Shown here: piece after piece, positions 8,556 through 17,780 of the stretch
How the letters are laid out: the number at the start of each line of letters is the position of its first letter
Numbering within the stretch: position 1 is the stretch's first letter
Source: Streptomyces sp. AC512_CC834
GTDB taxonomy: Bacteria > Actinomycetota > Actinomycetes > Streptomycetales > Streptomycetaceae
Direction: 5' to 3'
Assembly: GCF_019049325.1 (NCBI RefSeq)
Contig: NZ_JAGMUO010000030.1
Span: forward strand, 97,149 to 161,148
DNA length: 64,000 nt
Program-made: the position numbers and the translations under genes
Notes under the pieces: generated by a model
What the model was told of the DNA's origin: nothing
Seen by the model: the letters and a program-made list of their open reading frames with translations, nothing else
The model's database searches: none

Positions 8556-9533
8556 GTGACTGGCTCGACCCCTCCCTGGAAGCGCCGTTTCTCCCGACGA
8601 GGAGCGGACCAAGGGCCGTCCGGCGGTCCGTACAGCGCGCGTGACGACGAGCGGGGCCCGACCGATACGGAGAGGGCCCCGCTCGAACCAGTGGTCGACC
8701 GGAGTGACCTCCCGGCGACCGTGCGGACGCCGGCACCCGCTGCCCGGCGCAGGGCAGCGGCGTTCCGGGAGAAGGCCGGACAGGGGGTCCGCAACGGCGG
8801 CGCCCGCGCCAGGGCGGCCCTGGCGTACCTCGCCGACCGCATCATCGACTTGGCCCCGCGCGTGCCCGTACGGGACCTGGCGACGCTGCGCAGACAGTTC
8901 CCCGGCCTGGGCCCGGAGGAGCTGGCCGACCGGCTCGTGGCCGGTGCGGCCAAGGGCACGGCGACCGTGGGAGCGGGTGTCGGAGCGGCGGCGATGCTGC
9001 CCGTACCGCCCGCGATGCCGACGGAGCTGGCCGCCGAGATCACCGGCGTCGCGGCGATCGAGCTCAAGATGATCGCCGAACTCCACGAGGTCTACGGCGT
9101 ACGTCCGCCCGGCAGTCTCGCCCAGCGCAGCACCGCGTACCTGAACTCCTGGTCCGACGAACGCGGCGTCGACGTGTCCAAGCCGTCGACCCTCGGCTCG
9201 GCGATGAACAGCCACATGAAGCGCCAGCTCCGCCAGCAGATCATGAAGCGGATGGTGCGTGACCTGCCGAACCTGATGCCGTTCATGGTGGGCGCGGCCG
9301 TCGGCGCCGTCATGAACCGCCGCGACACCCGGAAGCTGGCCGCCAGAATCCGTGCGGACCTGCGCGGGAGCCAGGTCGCGTGGGGCGCCCTCGACGCCCT
9401 TCCGGCCCTGGAACAGCCGCAGAACGCGCTGGACATGGGCGACCTCGCCAAGGGCCTTGAGCAGGGACTTGGACAGGGCCTTGGACCCGGCCACGCGGGC
9501 CGTGACGAAGAGCCCGGCAAGGGCGGTCACTAA
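8556..9533 (+). CDS. Conserved actinobacterial hypothetical protein
   Basis: Encodes 325 residues, starting with GTG 13 bp after the DUF4193 gene. The first 80 residues are charged and disordered. The middle (about 130-175) is an Ala/Gly-rich hydrophobic stretch containing TATVGAGVGAAAMLP, and another hydrophobic patch, LPNLMPFMVGAAVGAVMN, lies near residue 245. The C-terminus is Gly/Gln-rich. The pattern suggests a membrane-associated protein, loosely like EcsC-type proteins, but I do not recognise it with certainty. Confidence 0.7.
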   Translation: MTGSTPPWKRRFSRRGADQGPSGGPYSARDDERGPTDTERAPLEPVVDRSDLPATVRTPAPAARRRAAAFREKAGQGVRNGGARARAALAYLADRIIDLAPRVPVRDLATLRRQFPGLGPEELADRLVAGAAKGTATVGAGVGAAAMLPVPPAMPTELAAEITGVAAIELKMIAELHEVYGVRPPGSLAQRSTAYLNSWSDERGVDVSKPSTLGSAMNSHMKRQLRQQIMKRMVRDLPNLMPFMVGAAVGAVMNRRDTRKLAARIRADLRGSQVAWGALDALPALEQPQNALDMGDLAKGLEQGLGQGLGPGHAGRDEEPGKGGH

Positions 9534-9605
9534 CCCCGCGCCCTCGCGCCCCCACGCTCCGCGCCCCCGCGCTCGTGATCAGTACGGCTACGGCTACGGC
9601 TATGA

Positions 9606-10067
9606 CTACGCCGCGGCCTTCGCCGCCGTAAGGGCCTCGATCAGCCGCTCCGGCTCGCGCGTCGACAGATACAGATACGGAGTCGGGTCCTCCGGATCCG
9701 TGACCATCACCCGCACCGCCCTCGGGATGTAGGCGCGCAGCAGCAGGAACGCCCGGGTGTCGGCCTTGTACGTGCGCCAGGCACGGGCCTCCTCCGGGTC
9801 GAGGATCTCCGCCTCGCCCAACGCCGAGACCGGCACCCTCGCCTCGCCCGCGATCAGCGCGTCGCCCACGACACGGATGCGGACCGCGCCGTACGAACTG
9901 GCCGCCACCGCCGCCACCGCCGTCCCGCCCGCCAGGCCGCCCAGCATCGGCAGCGTGCCGAGGGGCAGCAGGATCAGCGCGAACGCGACCCCCACCAGGA
10001 AGGAGACCAGCCACCAGGAGCGGGGCGCGGTGAGGCGTTCTTCGTACGGGGTGGTGGAGAGCTGCAT
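9606..10067 (-). CDS. DUF3093 membrane protein
   Basis: A 153-residue protein with two adjacent transmembrane helices (about 18-36 and 39-57), then a soluble PH-like beta-rich region (VRIRVVGDALIAGEARVPVS). This matches the DUF3093 family common in Actinobacteria next to dut. The ATG start gives MQLSTTPYEERL, the usual family start. It is divergent from the thioesterase gene (57 bp apart) and convergent with the gene ending at 9533. Function unknown. Confidence 0.82.
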   Translation of the reverse strand: MQLSTTPYEERLTAPRSWWLVSFLVGVAFALILLPLGTLPMLGGLAGGTAVAAVAASSYGAVRIRVVGDALIAGEARVPVSALGEAEILDPEEARAWRTYKADTRAFLLLRAYIPRAVRVMVTDPEDPTPYLYLSTREPERLIEALTAAKAAA

Positions 10068-10124
10068 GAACCAAGCTTGGCACGGTAGCGGTGTTCGGCC
10101 GACGCGCGGGTAAGGTCTGCGCCT

Positions 10125-10709
10125 GTGAGTGGTACTTCCCCAGGTCTTCAGCCTCCCGCCGACGCCGTGAAACCCGTACGGCACCCCGACGCACCCGCCC
10201 CCGGCGAGCTGCTCGGCGCCCACTACGGCCAGTGCTTCGGCTGCGGCGGCGACCAGCCCCACGGACTGCACCTCCAGGCGCGGGCGGGTGACGGCGTGTC
10301 GATCACCGCCGAGTTCACCGTACGGTCCGCCCACCAGGGCGCCCCCGGCCTGGCGCACGGCGGCGTGCTGGCCACCGCCCTGGACGAGACGCTGGGCTCG
10401 CTGAACTGGCTGCTGCGCACGATCGCGGTGACCGGACGGCTCGAGACCGACTTCCGGCGGCCGGTGCCCGTCGACACGACGCTGTACCTGGAGGCCCAGG
10501 TGACCGCGGTGGCCGGCCGGAAGATCTACTCCACCGCCACCGGCCGGATCGGTGGGCCCGACGGTCCCGTGGCCGTTCGCGCGGACGCCCTCTTCATCGA
10601 GGTCAAGGTCGAGCACTTCGTCCACCACGGCCGTGAGGAAGAGATCCGCGCCGCCATGGACGACCCCGACCAGGTCCGCCGTGCCCGCGCCTTCGAGGTG
10701 AACCCGTGA
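10125..10709 (+). CDS. PaaI-type hotdog thioesterase
   Basis: A 194-residue hotdog-fold protein. HGGVLATALDETLG (about residues 82-95) is the central-helix motif of the PaaI/4HBT family, and CFGCG precedes it. Such enzymes hydrolyse acyl-CoA thioesters; the acyl substrate is not apparent. The start is GTG, and the stop overlaps the dut GTG start (GTGA), so translation is probably coupled to dut. Confidence 0.82.
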   Translation: MSGTSPGLQPPADAVKPVRHPDAPAPGELLGAHYGQCFGCGGDQPHGLHLQARAGDGVSITAEFTVRSAHQGAPGLAHGGVLATALDETLGSLNWLLRTIAVTGRLETDFRRPVPVDTTLYLEAQVTAVAGRKIYSTATGRIGGPDGPVAVRADALFIEVKVEHFVHHGREEEIRAAMDDPDQVRRARAFEVNP

Positions 10710-11293
10710 GCCGTGCCGACCATGCCGACCATGCCGACCATGCCGATCGTGCCGACCTCGAGGTGCTGATCCGCCGCGTCGACCCCGACGTACCGCTTCC
10801 GGCGTACGCCCGGCCCGGCGACGCGGGGGCCGATCTGCGCACCACCGTCGACTGCGAGCTGGCGCCCGGTGAACGTGCCGTACTGCCCACGGGCGTGTCT
10901 GTGGCGCTCCCGGACGGGTACGCGGGGTTCGTGCACCCACGTTCCGGACTGGCCGCCCGCTGCGGCGTCGCCCTGGTGAATGCCCCAGGGACGATTGATG
11001 CCGGGTACCGTGGGGAGATCAAGGTGATCGTGGTGAATCTCGACCCGCGCGAGACCGTGCGGTTCGAGCGCTTCGACCGGATTGCCCAACTGGTCGTCCA
11101 GCAGGTCGAGAGGGTCCGCTTCCGTCAGGTCGCGGAGCTTCCCGACTCGGCGCGGGCCGAGGGGGGCTTCGGGTCCACCGGCGGCCACGCCGGGTTGGAC
11201 CGTGGAAGCGGCACAAGCGGTCAGGTCGCCGAGGGCGGCCCGACGGGTGGGAATCGATACGCTTCGGTCGTATCCGACCGGGAAGGACAGTGA
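10706..11293 (+). CDS. dut: dUTP diphosphatase
   Basis: Hydrolyses dUTP to dUMP and pyrophosphate, keeping uracil out of DNA. Trimeric dUTPase motifs appear in order: ARPGDAGADL, HPRSGLA, GTIDAGYRGEIKV and the C-terminal P-loop-like EGGFGSTGG. Two oddities: the N-terminus begins with a run of ADH units encoded by imperfect 9-bp repeats (GACCATGCC) at about 10716-10755, and about 35 extra residues follow the normal end of the enzyme. The GTG start overlaps the thioesterase stop. Confidence 0.95.
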   Translation: MSRADHADHADHADRADLEVLIRRVDPDVPLPAYARPGDAGADLRTTVDCELAPGERAVLPTGVSVALPDGYAGFVHPRSGLAARCGVALVNAPGTIDAGYRGEIKVIVVNLDPRETVRFERFDRIAQLVVQQVERVRFRQVAELPDSARAEGGFGSTGGHAGLDRGSGTSGQVAEGGPTGGNRYASVVSDREGQ

Positions 11294-11294
11294 C

Positions 11295-12053
11295 GTGTTC
11301 GGACGTCGCAAGAAGAAGGATGCCGCCGAGGACGCGGCCGGCGAGACCGAGCAGGTCGTCGACAGCGTCGACACCGAGGAGGAGGCGGGCGAAGAGCGCG
11401 AACGGGTGCGGCTCGAGCCCGAACCGCGGCCCGACGGACCCTGGGACAACACCGAGGTCCGCGACCCGGCCGAGGGCCGGGTGGACCTCGGAGGCATGTT
11501 CATCCCCGGGGTCGACGGCATGGAACTGCGGGTGGAGGTCGCGGGCGACGCGATCGTCGCCGCGACCGTCGTGCTGCGCGACAGCGCCATCCAGCTCCAG
11601 GGCTTCGCCGCGCCCAAGCGCGAGGGCATCTGGGGCGAGGTGCGCGAGGAGATCGCCTCCGGCATCACCCAGCAGGGCGGCATCATCGACGAGGTCGAGG
11701 GTCCGCTGGGCTGGGAGCTGCGGGCCCAGGTCCCGGTGCAGCTACCGGACGGCAAGAGCGGCTTCCAGGTCGTGCGGTTCGTCGGAGTGGACGGACCCCG
11801 CTGGTTCCTGCGCGGCGTGATCTCGGGCCAGGGCGCGGTGCAGCCGCAGGCCGCCGGTCTGCTGGAGCAGATCTTCCGGGACACGGTCGTGGTCCGCGGC
11901 GAGGGTCCGATGGCCCCGCGGGACCCGCTCGTCCTGAAGCTGCCGAACGACGCGCAGATGGTGCCCGAAGGCGTCCAGCAGGAGGAGGGCTCCCGCTTCG
12001 CCGGCGGCATGGGCCAGCTCCAGCGCGGACCGGAGATCACCGAGGTTCGCTAG
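11295..12053 (+). CDS. DUF3710 domain protein
   Basis: A 252-residue cytoplasmic protein beginning MFGRRKKK with a highly acidic segment, followed by a compact beta-rich DUF3710 domain (about 55-235, with IPGVDGMELRVEV and GPRWFLRGVISGQGA). The GTG at 11295 lies directly after the dut stop with GGAAGGA overlapping dut, so the genes are coupled. The family is conserved beside dut in Actinobacteria; function unknown. Confidence 0.85.
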   Translation: MFGRRKKKDAAEDAAGETEQVVDSVDTEEEAGEERERVRLEPEPRPDGPWDNTEVRDPAEGRVDLGGMFIPGVDGMELRVEVAGDAIVAATVVLRDSAIQLQGFAAPKREGIWGEVREEIASGITQQGGIIDEVEGPLGWELRAQVPVQLPDGKSGFQVVRFVGVDGPRWFLRGVISGQGAVQPQAAGLLEQIFRDTVVVRGEGPMAPRDPLVLKLPNDAQMVPEGVQQEEGSRFAGGMGQLQRGPEITEVR

Positions 12054-12159
12054 GTACCGAGGTTTGCCAGGTGCCCAGGTGCCCAGGTGCCCAGCGACCC
12101 AGGTACCCAGGTCCGTCAGGTAAAGACTCTGTACGGTTTTTCGCCGTACGCGCGCCATG

Positions 12160-12189
12160 AGGGCCGCGTCCCCAGGGGGACGCGGCCCT
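12160..12189 (+). terminator. Intrinsic terminator after the dut operon
   Basis: AGGGCCGCGTCCCC pairs with GGGGACGCGGCCCT around a very short loop, followed by TT. Between the DUF3710 stop and this hairpin lies a degenerate tandem repeat of CAGGTGCC (12066-12090) and a smaller hairpin, GTACGG/CCGTAC (12131-12149). Confidence 0.75.
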
Positions 12190-12278
12190 TTGCCGGTCAC
12201 CGGTGATCCGGCCCCGGCCGTTGAATGTGTCCCCCTTCGCTGGTGATACTGGCGCCCGGTTTACGCGGGGGAGGACAC

Positions 12279-12971
12279 ATGAGCCAGGTGGTCACCGAGA
12301 CCATGGTGCGCGTCGAGGACGTGCGGAAGTCGTACGGCCGGGACACGGCCGCCGTACACGCGCTGCGGGGCGTCTCCCTCGAGGTGCCGCGCGGTGAGCT
12401 GGTCGCCCTCAAGGGGCGGTCAGGATCGGGGAAGACCACGCTGCTCAACATCGTCGGCGGTCTCGACGTACCCGATGCCGGACGGGTCGAGGTCGACGGC
12501 CGGAATCTGGCGGAACTGGACGAGGACGGGCTGCTCGCGCTGCGCCGGGACCGGGTCGGCTTCGTCTTCCAGTCCTTCGGGCTCATCCCGATCCTCACCG
12601 CCGCCGAGAACGTGGGCGTGCCGATGCGCCTGCGCCGGGCCGCCCCGCGCGAACGCGAGGAGCGTGTCGAGCTGCTGCTCTCCCTCGTCGGCCTCGCCGA
12701 CCACGCCGCCCAGCGTCCCGGTGAGCTGTCCGGCGGGCAGCAGCAGCGGGTCGCCATCGCCCGCGCCCTCGCCAACGACCCCGCACTGCTGATCGCCGAC
12801 GAGCCCACCGGCCAGCTTGACGCGGAGACCGGCCACGCCGTGATGGAGCTGCTGCGGGCCGTCGTACGCAGCGAACAGGTCACCGCGCTGGTCGCCACCC
12901 ACGACGCCACGCTGCTCGACCTCGCCGACCGGGTGCTGGAGCTGCGGGACGGCGAGATCGTCGAGCAGTGA
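12279..12971 (+). CDS. ABC transporter ATP-binding protein (MacB/LolD type), orphan
   Basis: A 230-residue ATPase with Walker A GRSGSGKTT, Q-loop FVFQSFGL, signature LSGGQQQRVAIARAL, Walker B LLIADEP and H-loop ATHD. Sequence type matches ATPases that partner FtsX/MacB-like permeases. The ATG at 12279 has GGGGGAGGA upstream; a longer frame from 12225 lacks a ribosome site. No permease gene is adjacent, so the partner must be encoded elsewhere. Confidence 0.9.
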   Translation: MSQVVTETMVRVEDVRKSYGRDTAAVHALRGVSLEVPRGELVALKGRSGSGKTTLLNIVGGLDVPDAGRVEVDGRNLAELDEDGLLALRRDRVGFVFQSFGLIPILTAAENVGVPMRLRRAAPREREERVELLLSLVGLADHAAQRPGELSGGQQQRVAIARALANDPALLIADEPTGQLDAETGHAVMELLRAVVRSEQVTALVATHDATLLDLADRVLELRDGEIVEQ

Positions 12972-13093
12972 CGCCGCGGGCGTCAGAGTTCCGTCAAAGA
13001 CGACCGGCACCGCGCCCCCGCCCCCTTTTGTCGCGATTGTGGGCCGTAGGGTCGACGCTGCGCAATCAGCGGTGACCGGAAGACAATGAGGCC

Positions 13094-15685
13094 ATGGGAC
13101 GCGGCAAGCTTCGGATCTACCTCGGTGCGGCACCGGGCGTCGGCAAGACGTACGCGATGCTGTCCGAGGCGCACCGGCGCGTCGAACGGGGCACCGACTG
13201 CGTGGTGGCCTTCGTCGAGCACCACGGCCGAGCGCGCACCGAGGTGATGCTGCGCGGCCTGGAGCAGGTGCCGCGCCGGGAGTCGGCGTACCGCGGCACG
13301 GTGTTCACGGAGCTGGACCTGGACGCGGTGCTTGCCCGGAGGCCACGGGTCGCGCTGGTGGACGAGCTGGCCCACACCAACGTCCCCGGCGTCCGCAACG
13401 CCAAGCGGTGGCAGGACGTCGAGGAACTGCTGGCCGCCGGGATCGACGTCGTCTCGACCGTCAACATCCAGCACCTGGAGTCGCTCGGCGACGTCGTGGA
13501 GTCGATCACCGGCGTACGCCAGCGGGAGACCGTGCCGGACGAGGTGGTGCGCCGCGCCGACCAGATCGAACTGGTCGACATGTCGCCGCAGGCGCTGCGC
13601 CGGCGCATGGCCCACGGCAACATCTACCAGCCGGACAGGGTCGACGCGGCCCTGTCCAACTACTTCCGCCCCGGCAACCTCACCGCCCTGCGGGAACTGG
13701 CGCTGCTGTGGGTGGCGGACCGGGCCGACGAGTACCTCCAGCAGTACCGCAGCGAGCACCGCGTCTCGAAGATCTGGGGCTCGCGCGAACGCATCGTGGT
13801 CGGCCTGACCGGCGGCCCCGAGGGCCGGACGCTGATACGGCGGGCTGCGCGCCTCGCCGAGAAGGGCGCCGGCGGCGAGGTGCTGGCCGTGTACATAGCC
13901 CGCAGTGACGGGCTGACCTCGGCCTCCCCGAAGGAGCTGGCCGTGCAGCGCACCCTCGTGGAGGACCTCGGCGGCACCTTCCACCACGTGCTCGGCGAGG
14001 ACATACCGGCCGCGCTGCTCGACTTCGCGCGCGGCGTCAACGCCACCCAGATCGTCCTCGGCTCCTCACGCCGCAAGGCCTGGCAGTACGTCTTCGGCCC
14101 CGGCGTCGGTGCCACCGTCGCCCGGGAGTCCGGCTCCGACCTGGACGTCCACATCGTGACCCACGAGGAGGTTGCCAAGGGGCGCGGACTGCCGGTGGCC
14201 AGGGGAGCGCGGCTGGGCCGTTCCCGGATCGTCTGGGGCTGGTTCGCGGGCCTGGGCGGGCCCGTACTGCTGACGCTGCTGCTCAGCACCGTCCACCTCG
14301 GGCTCGCCAACGACGTGCTGCTCTACCTGGCGCTGACCGTGGCCGCCGCCCTGCTCGGCGGGCTGTACCCGGCGCTCGCCTCGGCCGCGGTCGGGTCGCT
14401 GCTGCTGAACTGGTTCTTCACGCCGCCCGTCAACCGGATCACCATCGCCGACCCCAGGAACATGCTTGCGCTCGCCATATTCGTGGGCGTCGCGCTCTCC
14501 GTCGCCTCGGTCGTGGACGTGGCGGCCCGCCGCACCCACCAGGCCGCCCGGCTGCGCGCCGAGTCGGAGATCCTCTCCTTCCTGGCCGGCGACGTCCTGC
14601 GCGGCGAGACCAGCCTGGAGACGCTCCTCGAACGGGTGCGCGAGACCTTCGGCATGGAATCGGCCGCCCTGCTGGAGCGGGAGGGCGACGTGGCGCCCTG
14701 GACCTGCGCCGGCCGGGCCGGGTCGGGTCCGCCGGTGGGACGCCCGGAGGACGCGGACGTGGACATACCGGTCGGCGACCACCTGGCCCTCGCGCTCACC
14801 GGCCGGGTGCTGCCCGCCGAGGACCGCCGGGTACTGGCCGCCTTCGCCGCCCAGGCCGCCGTCGTCCTGGACCGGCGCCGGCTGCGCGAGGAGGCCGACC
14901 GGGCCCACGCGCTGGCCGAGGGCAACCGCATCCGCACCGCTCTGCTGGCCGCCGTAAGCCATGACCTGCGTACTCCGCTGGCCGGGATCAAGGCCGCGGT
15001 GACGAGCCTCAGGTCCGACGACGTGGCCTGGTCCGAGGAGGACCGGGCGGAACTGCTCGAGGGCATCGAGGCGGGCGCCGACCGCCTCGACCACCTCGTG
15101 GGCAACCTGCTCGACATGTCCCGCCTCCAGACCGGCACGGTCACCCCGCTGATCCGCGAGATCGACGTCGACGAGGTGGCGCCGATGGCGCTCGGCGGGG
15201 TGCCCGAGGGGAGCGCGGAACTGGACATCCCCGAGACGCTGCCCATGGTCGCCGTCGACGCCGGGCTCCTGGAGCGGGCGATGGCCAACCTGGTGGAGAA
15301 CGCCGTCAAGTACAGCCCCGACGGCCGAACCGTCCTGGTGGCCGCCAGCGCCCTCGCGGACCGCGTGGAGGTACGGGTCGTCGACCGGGGGCCCGGAGTG
15401 CCGGACGAGGCCAAGGACCGCATCTTCGAGCCCTTCCAGCGGTACGGCGACGCCCCGCGCGGGGCCGGTGTGGGCCTCGGCCTGGCCGTGGCCCGGGGCT
15501 TCGCCGAGGCGATGGGCGGCACCCTGAACGCGGAGGACACCCCCGGCGGCGGCCTCACCATGGTCCTCACCCTCCGCGCGGCGGGATCACCCGCGGCGCC
15601 ACTTCGTCTCGCGACAGCGCAAGGCGCGACAGAGCAAAGTGCGACAGCGCAAGGCGCGACAGCGGAAAGGCAGGCCGCCCGATGA
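13094..15685 (+). CDS. kdpD: Sensor histidine kinase KdpD
   Basis: An 863-residue kinase of the potassium/osmotic KdpDE system. Domain order: KdpD N-terminal domain with Walker A GAAPGVGKT (about 10-18) and DELAHTN, a universal-stress-type domain (about 228-360), four closely spaced transmembrane helices (about 380-480), a GAF-like region, DHp with His in AVSHDLRTPL (about H623), then HATPase (NLVENAVKYSPDG, GLGLAVARG). The last 25 residues are an Ala/Gln/Thr-rich tail encoded by 18-bp repeats (about 15612-15668). kdpE overlaps by 4 bp. No kdpFABC genes are here. Confidence 0.95.
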   Translation: MGRGKLRIYLGAAPGVGKTYAMLSEAHRRVERGTDCVVAFVEHHGRARTEVMLRGLEQVPRRESAYRGTVFTELDLDAVLARRPRVALVDELAHTNVPGVRNAKRWQDVEELLAAGIDVVSTVNIQHLESLGDVVESITGVRQRETVPDEVVRRADQIELVDMSPQALRRRMAHGNIYQPDRVDAALSNYFRPGNLTALRELALLWVADRADEYLQQYRSEHRVSKIWGSRERIVVGLTGGPEGRTLIRRAARLAEKGAGGEVLAVYIARSDGLTSASPKELAVQRTLVEDLGGTFHHVLGEDIPAALLDFARGVNATQIVLGSSRRKAWQYVFGPGVGATVARESGSDLDVHIVTHEEVAKGRGLPVARGARLGRSRIVWGWFAGLGGPVLLTLLLSTVHLGLANDVLLYLALTVAAALLGGLYPALASAAVGSLLLNWFFTPPVNRITIADPRNMLALAIFVGVALSVASVVDVAARRTHQAARLRAESEILSFLAGDVLRGETSLETLLERVRETFGMESAALLEREGDVAPWTCAGRAGSGPPVGRPEDADVDIPVGDHLALALTGRVLPAEDRRVLAAFAAQAAVVLDRRRLREEADRAHALAEGNRIRTALLAAVSHDLRTPLAGIKAAVTSLRSDDVAWSEEDRAELLEGIEAGADRLDHLVGNLLDMSRLQTGTVTPLIREIDVDEVAPMALGGVPEGSAELDIPETLPMVAVDAGLLERAMANLVENAVKYSPDGRTVLVAASALADRVEVRVVDRGPGVPDEAKDRIFEPFQRYGDAPRGAGVGLGLAVARGFAEAMGGTLNAEDTPGGGLTMVLTLRAAGSPAAPLRLATAQGATEQSATAQGATAERQAAR

Positions 15686-16365
15686 CCCGGGTCCTCGTGA
15701 TCGACGACGAACCGCAGATCGTGCGGGCCCTCGTGATCAACCTCAAGGCGCGGCACTACGAGGTCGACGCGGCCCACGACGGCGCCACCGCCCTCCAGCT
15801 CGCCGCCGCCCGCCACCCCGACGTGGTGGTGCTGGACCTGGGCCTGCCCGACATGGACGGCGTCGAGGTGATCCGCGGCCTGCGCGGCTGGACCCGGGTG
15901 CCGATCCTGGTGCTGTCCGCCCGGCACTCCTCCGACGAGAAGGTCGAGGCACTGGACGCGGGCGCCGACGACTACGTCACCAAGCCCTTCGGCATGGACG
16001 AGCTGCTGGCCCGGCTGCGAGCCGCGGTCCGCCGGTCCGAGCCCGTCCCGGGCGACGAGGACGAGGTGGTCGTGGACACCGCCGGGTTCACCGTCGACCT
16101 GGCCGCGAAGAAGGTCAACCGGGCCGGGAAGGACGTACGCCTGACGCCCACCGAGTGGCATCTGCTGGAGGTGCTGGTGCGCAACACCGGACGCCTGGTC
16201 AGCCAGCGGCAGCTACTCCAGGAGGTGTGGGGGCCGTCCTACGGGACGGAGACGAACTACCTGCGGGTCTACATGGCCCAGCTTCGCCGCAAGCTCGAGG
16301 CGGACCCCGCGCACCCGCGGCACTTCATCACCGAGCCGGGCATGGGGTACCGCTTCGAGAAGTAG
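15682..16365 (+). CDS. kdpE: Response regulator KdpE
   Basis: A 227-residue OmpR-family regulator that pairs with KdpD. The receiver has IDDE, phosphoacceptor D52 in VLDLGLPD and VTKPFGMDEL; the winged helix ends TEPGMGYRFEK. The ATG overlaps the kdpD stop (ATGA). Its targets are normally the kdpFABC K+ pump genes, absent from this window. Confidence 0.95.
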   Translation: MTRVLVIDDEPQIVRALVINLKARHYEVDAAHDGATALQLAAARHPDVVVLDLGLPDMDGVEVIRGLRGWTRVPILVLSARHSSDEKVEALDAGADDYVTKPFGMDELLARLRAAVRRSEPVPGDEDEVVVDTAGFTVDLAAKKVNRAGKDVRLTPTEWHLLEVLVRNTGRLVSQRQLLQEVWGPSYGTETNYLRVYMAQLRRKLEADPAHPRHFITEPGMGYRFEK

Positions 16366-16458
16366 CGGTACGCGGGCACACGGTGAGCGGGACGTGAGCC
16401 TCGCTATACCGCCCGGAGAGGATGCATGGCTGTCGGCGTGCCCCGGTACGCTTCAGAT

Positions 16459-16857
16459 ATGAGTGCTGCTCCGCGTTCCGACAAGCCGGTGGGCCGGTTC
16501 CGGCGCATGTTCGACCGGCTCTCCTCGTCACAGGAGGACCTGGAGTCGGAGGAACTGCGCGAGGACGCCGACACTGTCGGCTGCACCCGTATCGGAGACT
16601 GCCAGGACCGGCAGGTCGTGTCGGTTACTGGTACCTTGCGCACGGTCACCCTGCGACCGCGTGCGGGCGTTCCGGCCCTGGAGGCCGAACTGTTCGACGG
16701 TTCCGCCGCCTTGGACGTGGTGTGGCTGGGCAGACGCTCCATCGTGGGCATAGAGCCGGGGCGCAAGCTCATCGCATCGGGCCGGATCTCGATGAGCCAC
16801 GGCCGCCGGGTGCTCTTCAACCCGAAATACGAACTGAGACCCCTCGGACGGGAGTAG
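16459..16857 (+). CDS. OB-fold nucleic-acid-binding protein
   Basis: A 132-residue protein. Residues 50-125 form an OB-fold like the RecG/AsnRS anticodon-binding type (VVSVTGTLRTVTLRPR, DVVWLGRRSIVGIEPG, LIASGRIS). The ATG at 16459 gives MSAAPRSDKP; the frame extends upstream, but without a better start. The next gene begins 3 bp after the stop, so both are cotranscribed. A nucleic-acid role is family inference. Confidence 0.83.
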   Translation: MSAAPRSDKPVGRFRRMFDRLSSSQEDLESEELREDADTVGCTRIGDCQDRQVVSVTGTLRTVTLRPRAGVPALEAELFDGSAALDVVWLGRRSIVGIEPGRKLIASGRISMSHGRRVLFNPKYELRPLGRE

Positions 16858-16860
16858 CCG

Positions 16861-17667
16861 GTGACGTCGCTCGACAAGCCGACCGAAGACACCACAGAAG
16901 CCGACGACGCCCGGGCGGTGACGGAGGCCGCGCTGTTCGAGGCGTTCGGCGGCGTGCGGGGCATGATCGAGACGGTGCTTCCGGGCCTGCTCTTCGTCAC
17001 CATTTTCACGCTCAACAACGACCTGCACATGTCGGCGATCGCGGCACTGGCCGTGTCGGTGGTGCTGGTCGTCGTCCGGCTCGTGATGAAGGACACCGTC
17101 AAGCACGCCTTCAGCGGGGTCTTCGGCGTCGCCTTCGGCGTGGTCTTCGCGATGATGACCGACAACGCCAAGAACTTCTATCTGCCGGGCATGCTCTACA
17201 CCCTCGGCCTGGCAATGGCGTACATCGTGACCTCGCTGGCCGGGGTGCCGCTGATCGGCCTGATCCTCGGCCCGGTCTTCAAGGAGAACCTCTCCTGGCG
17301 CACCCGCAACCCGGGCCGCAAGAAGGCGTACACGAAGGCCAGCTACGCCTGGGGCCTGATCCTGCTCGCCAAGTCCGCGATCCTCTTCCCGCTGTACTGG
17401 TGGGCGGACACCGAGCAGCTCGGCTGGGTCCTGGTCACCCTGAAGATCCCGCCCTTCCTGCTCGCCGTCTGGCTGACCTGGGTCTTCCTCGCCAAGGCAC
17501 CGGCCCCCATCGACGTGTTCGCGGAGATGGAGGCGGCAGAGGAGGCCGAGAAGGCCGAGAAGGAACGGGCGGAGCGCGAGAAGGCCGAGCGCGAGGGGAT
17601 GGCGGACGAGGTGACGGCGGGCGACGCCACGGACTCCGCCCGGAGCGGCAGACACCGCAGGGACTGA
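16861..17667 (+). CDS. DUF3159 integral membrane protein
   Basis: Encodes 268 residues with about six transmembrane segments between residues 35 and 215, characteristic of DUF3159 (distantly like intracellular septation protein A). The C-terminal 45 residues are a highly charged coiled coil (AEEAEKAEKERAEREKAE). The GTG start is 3 bp after the OB-fold gene. In Streptomyces this pair sits beside the TrkA genes, so a role connected with ion homeostasis or the cell envelope is possible; no direct evidence is visible. Confidence 0.83.
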   Translation: MTSLDKPTEDTTEADDARAVTEAALFEAFGGVRGMIETVLPGLLFVTIFTLNNDLHMSAIAALAVSVVLVVVRLVMKDTVKHAFSGVFGVAFGVVFAMMTDNAKNFYLPGMLYTLGLAMAYIVTSLAGVPLIGLILGPVFKENLSWRTRNPGRKKAYTKASYAWGLILLAKSAILFPLYWWADTEQLGWVLVTLKIPPFLLAVWLTWVFLAKAPAPIDVFAEMEAAEEAEKAEKERAEREKAEREGMADEVTAGDATDSARSGRHRRD

Positions 17668-17708
17668 GGGATTGAGAGCGTCAGGGACGGCCTGACGGCC
17701 TGAGGGCA

Positions 17709-17756
17709 TACGGCGGTGGGGGCGTCCGGAGATCTCCGGGCGCCCCCACCGCCGTA
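17709..17756. terminator. Bidirectional terminator, 48-bp near-perfect palindrome
   Basis: TACGGCGGTGGGGGCG pairs with CGCCCCCACCGCCGTA, and the centre CCGGAGATCTCCGG is itself palindromic; one mismatched position only. It lies between the convergent DUF3159 and trkA genes and can serve both. Confidence 0.9.
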
Positions 17757-17780
17757 CCGATCGACCGGCTGGCCTACGCG

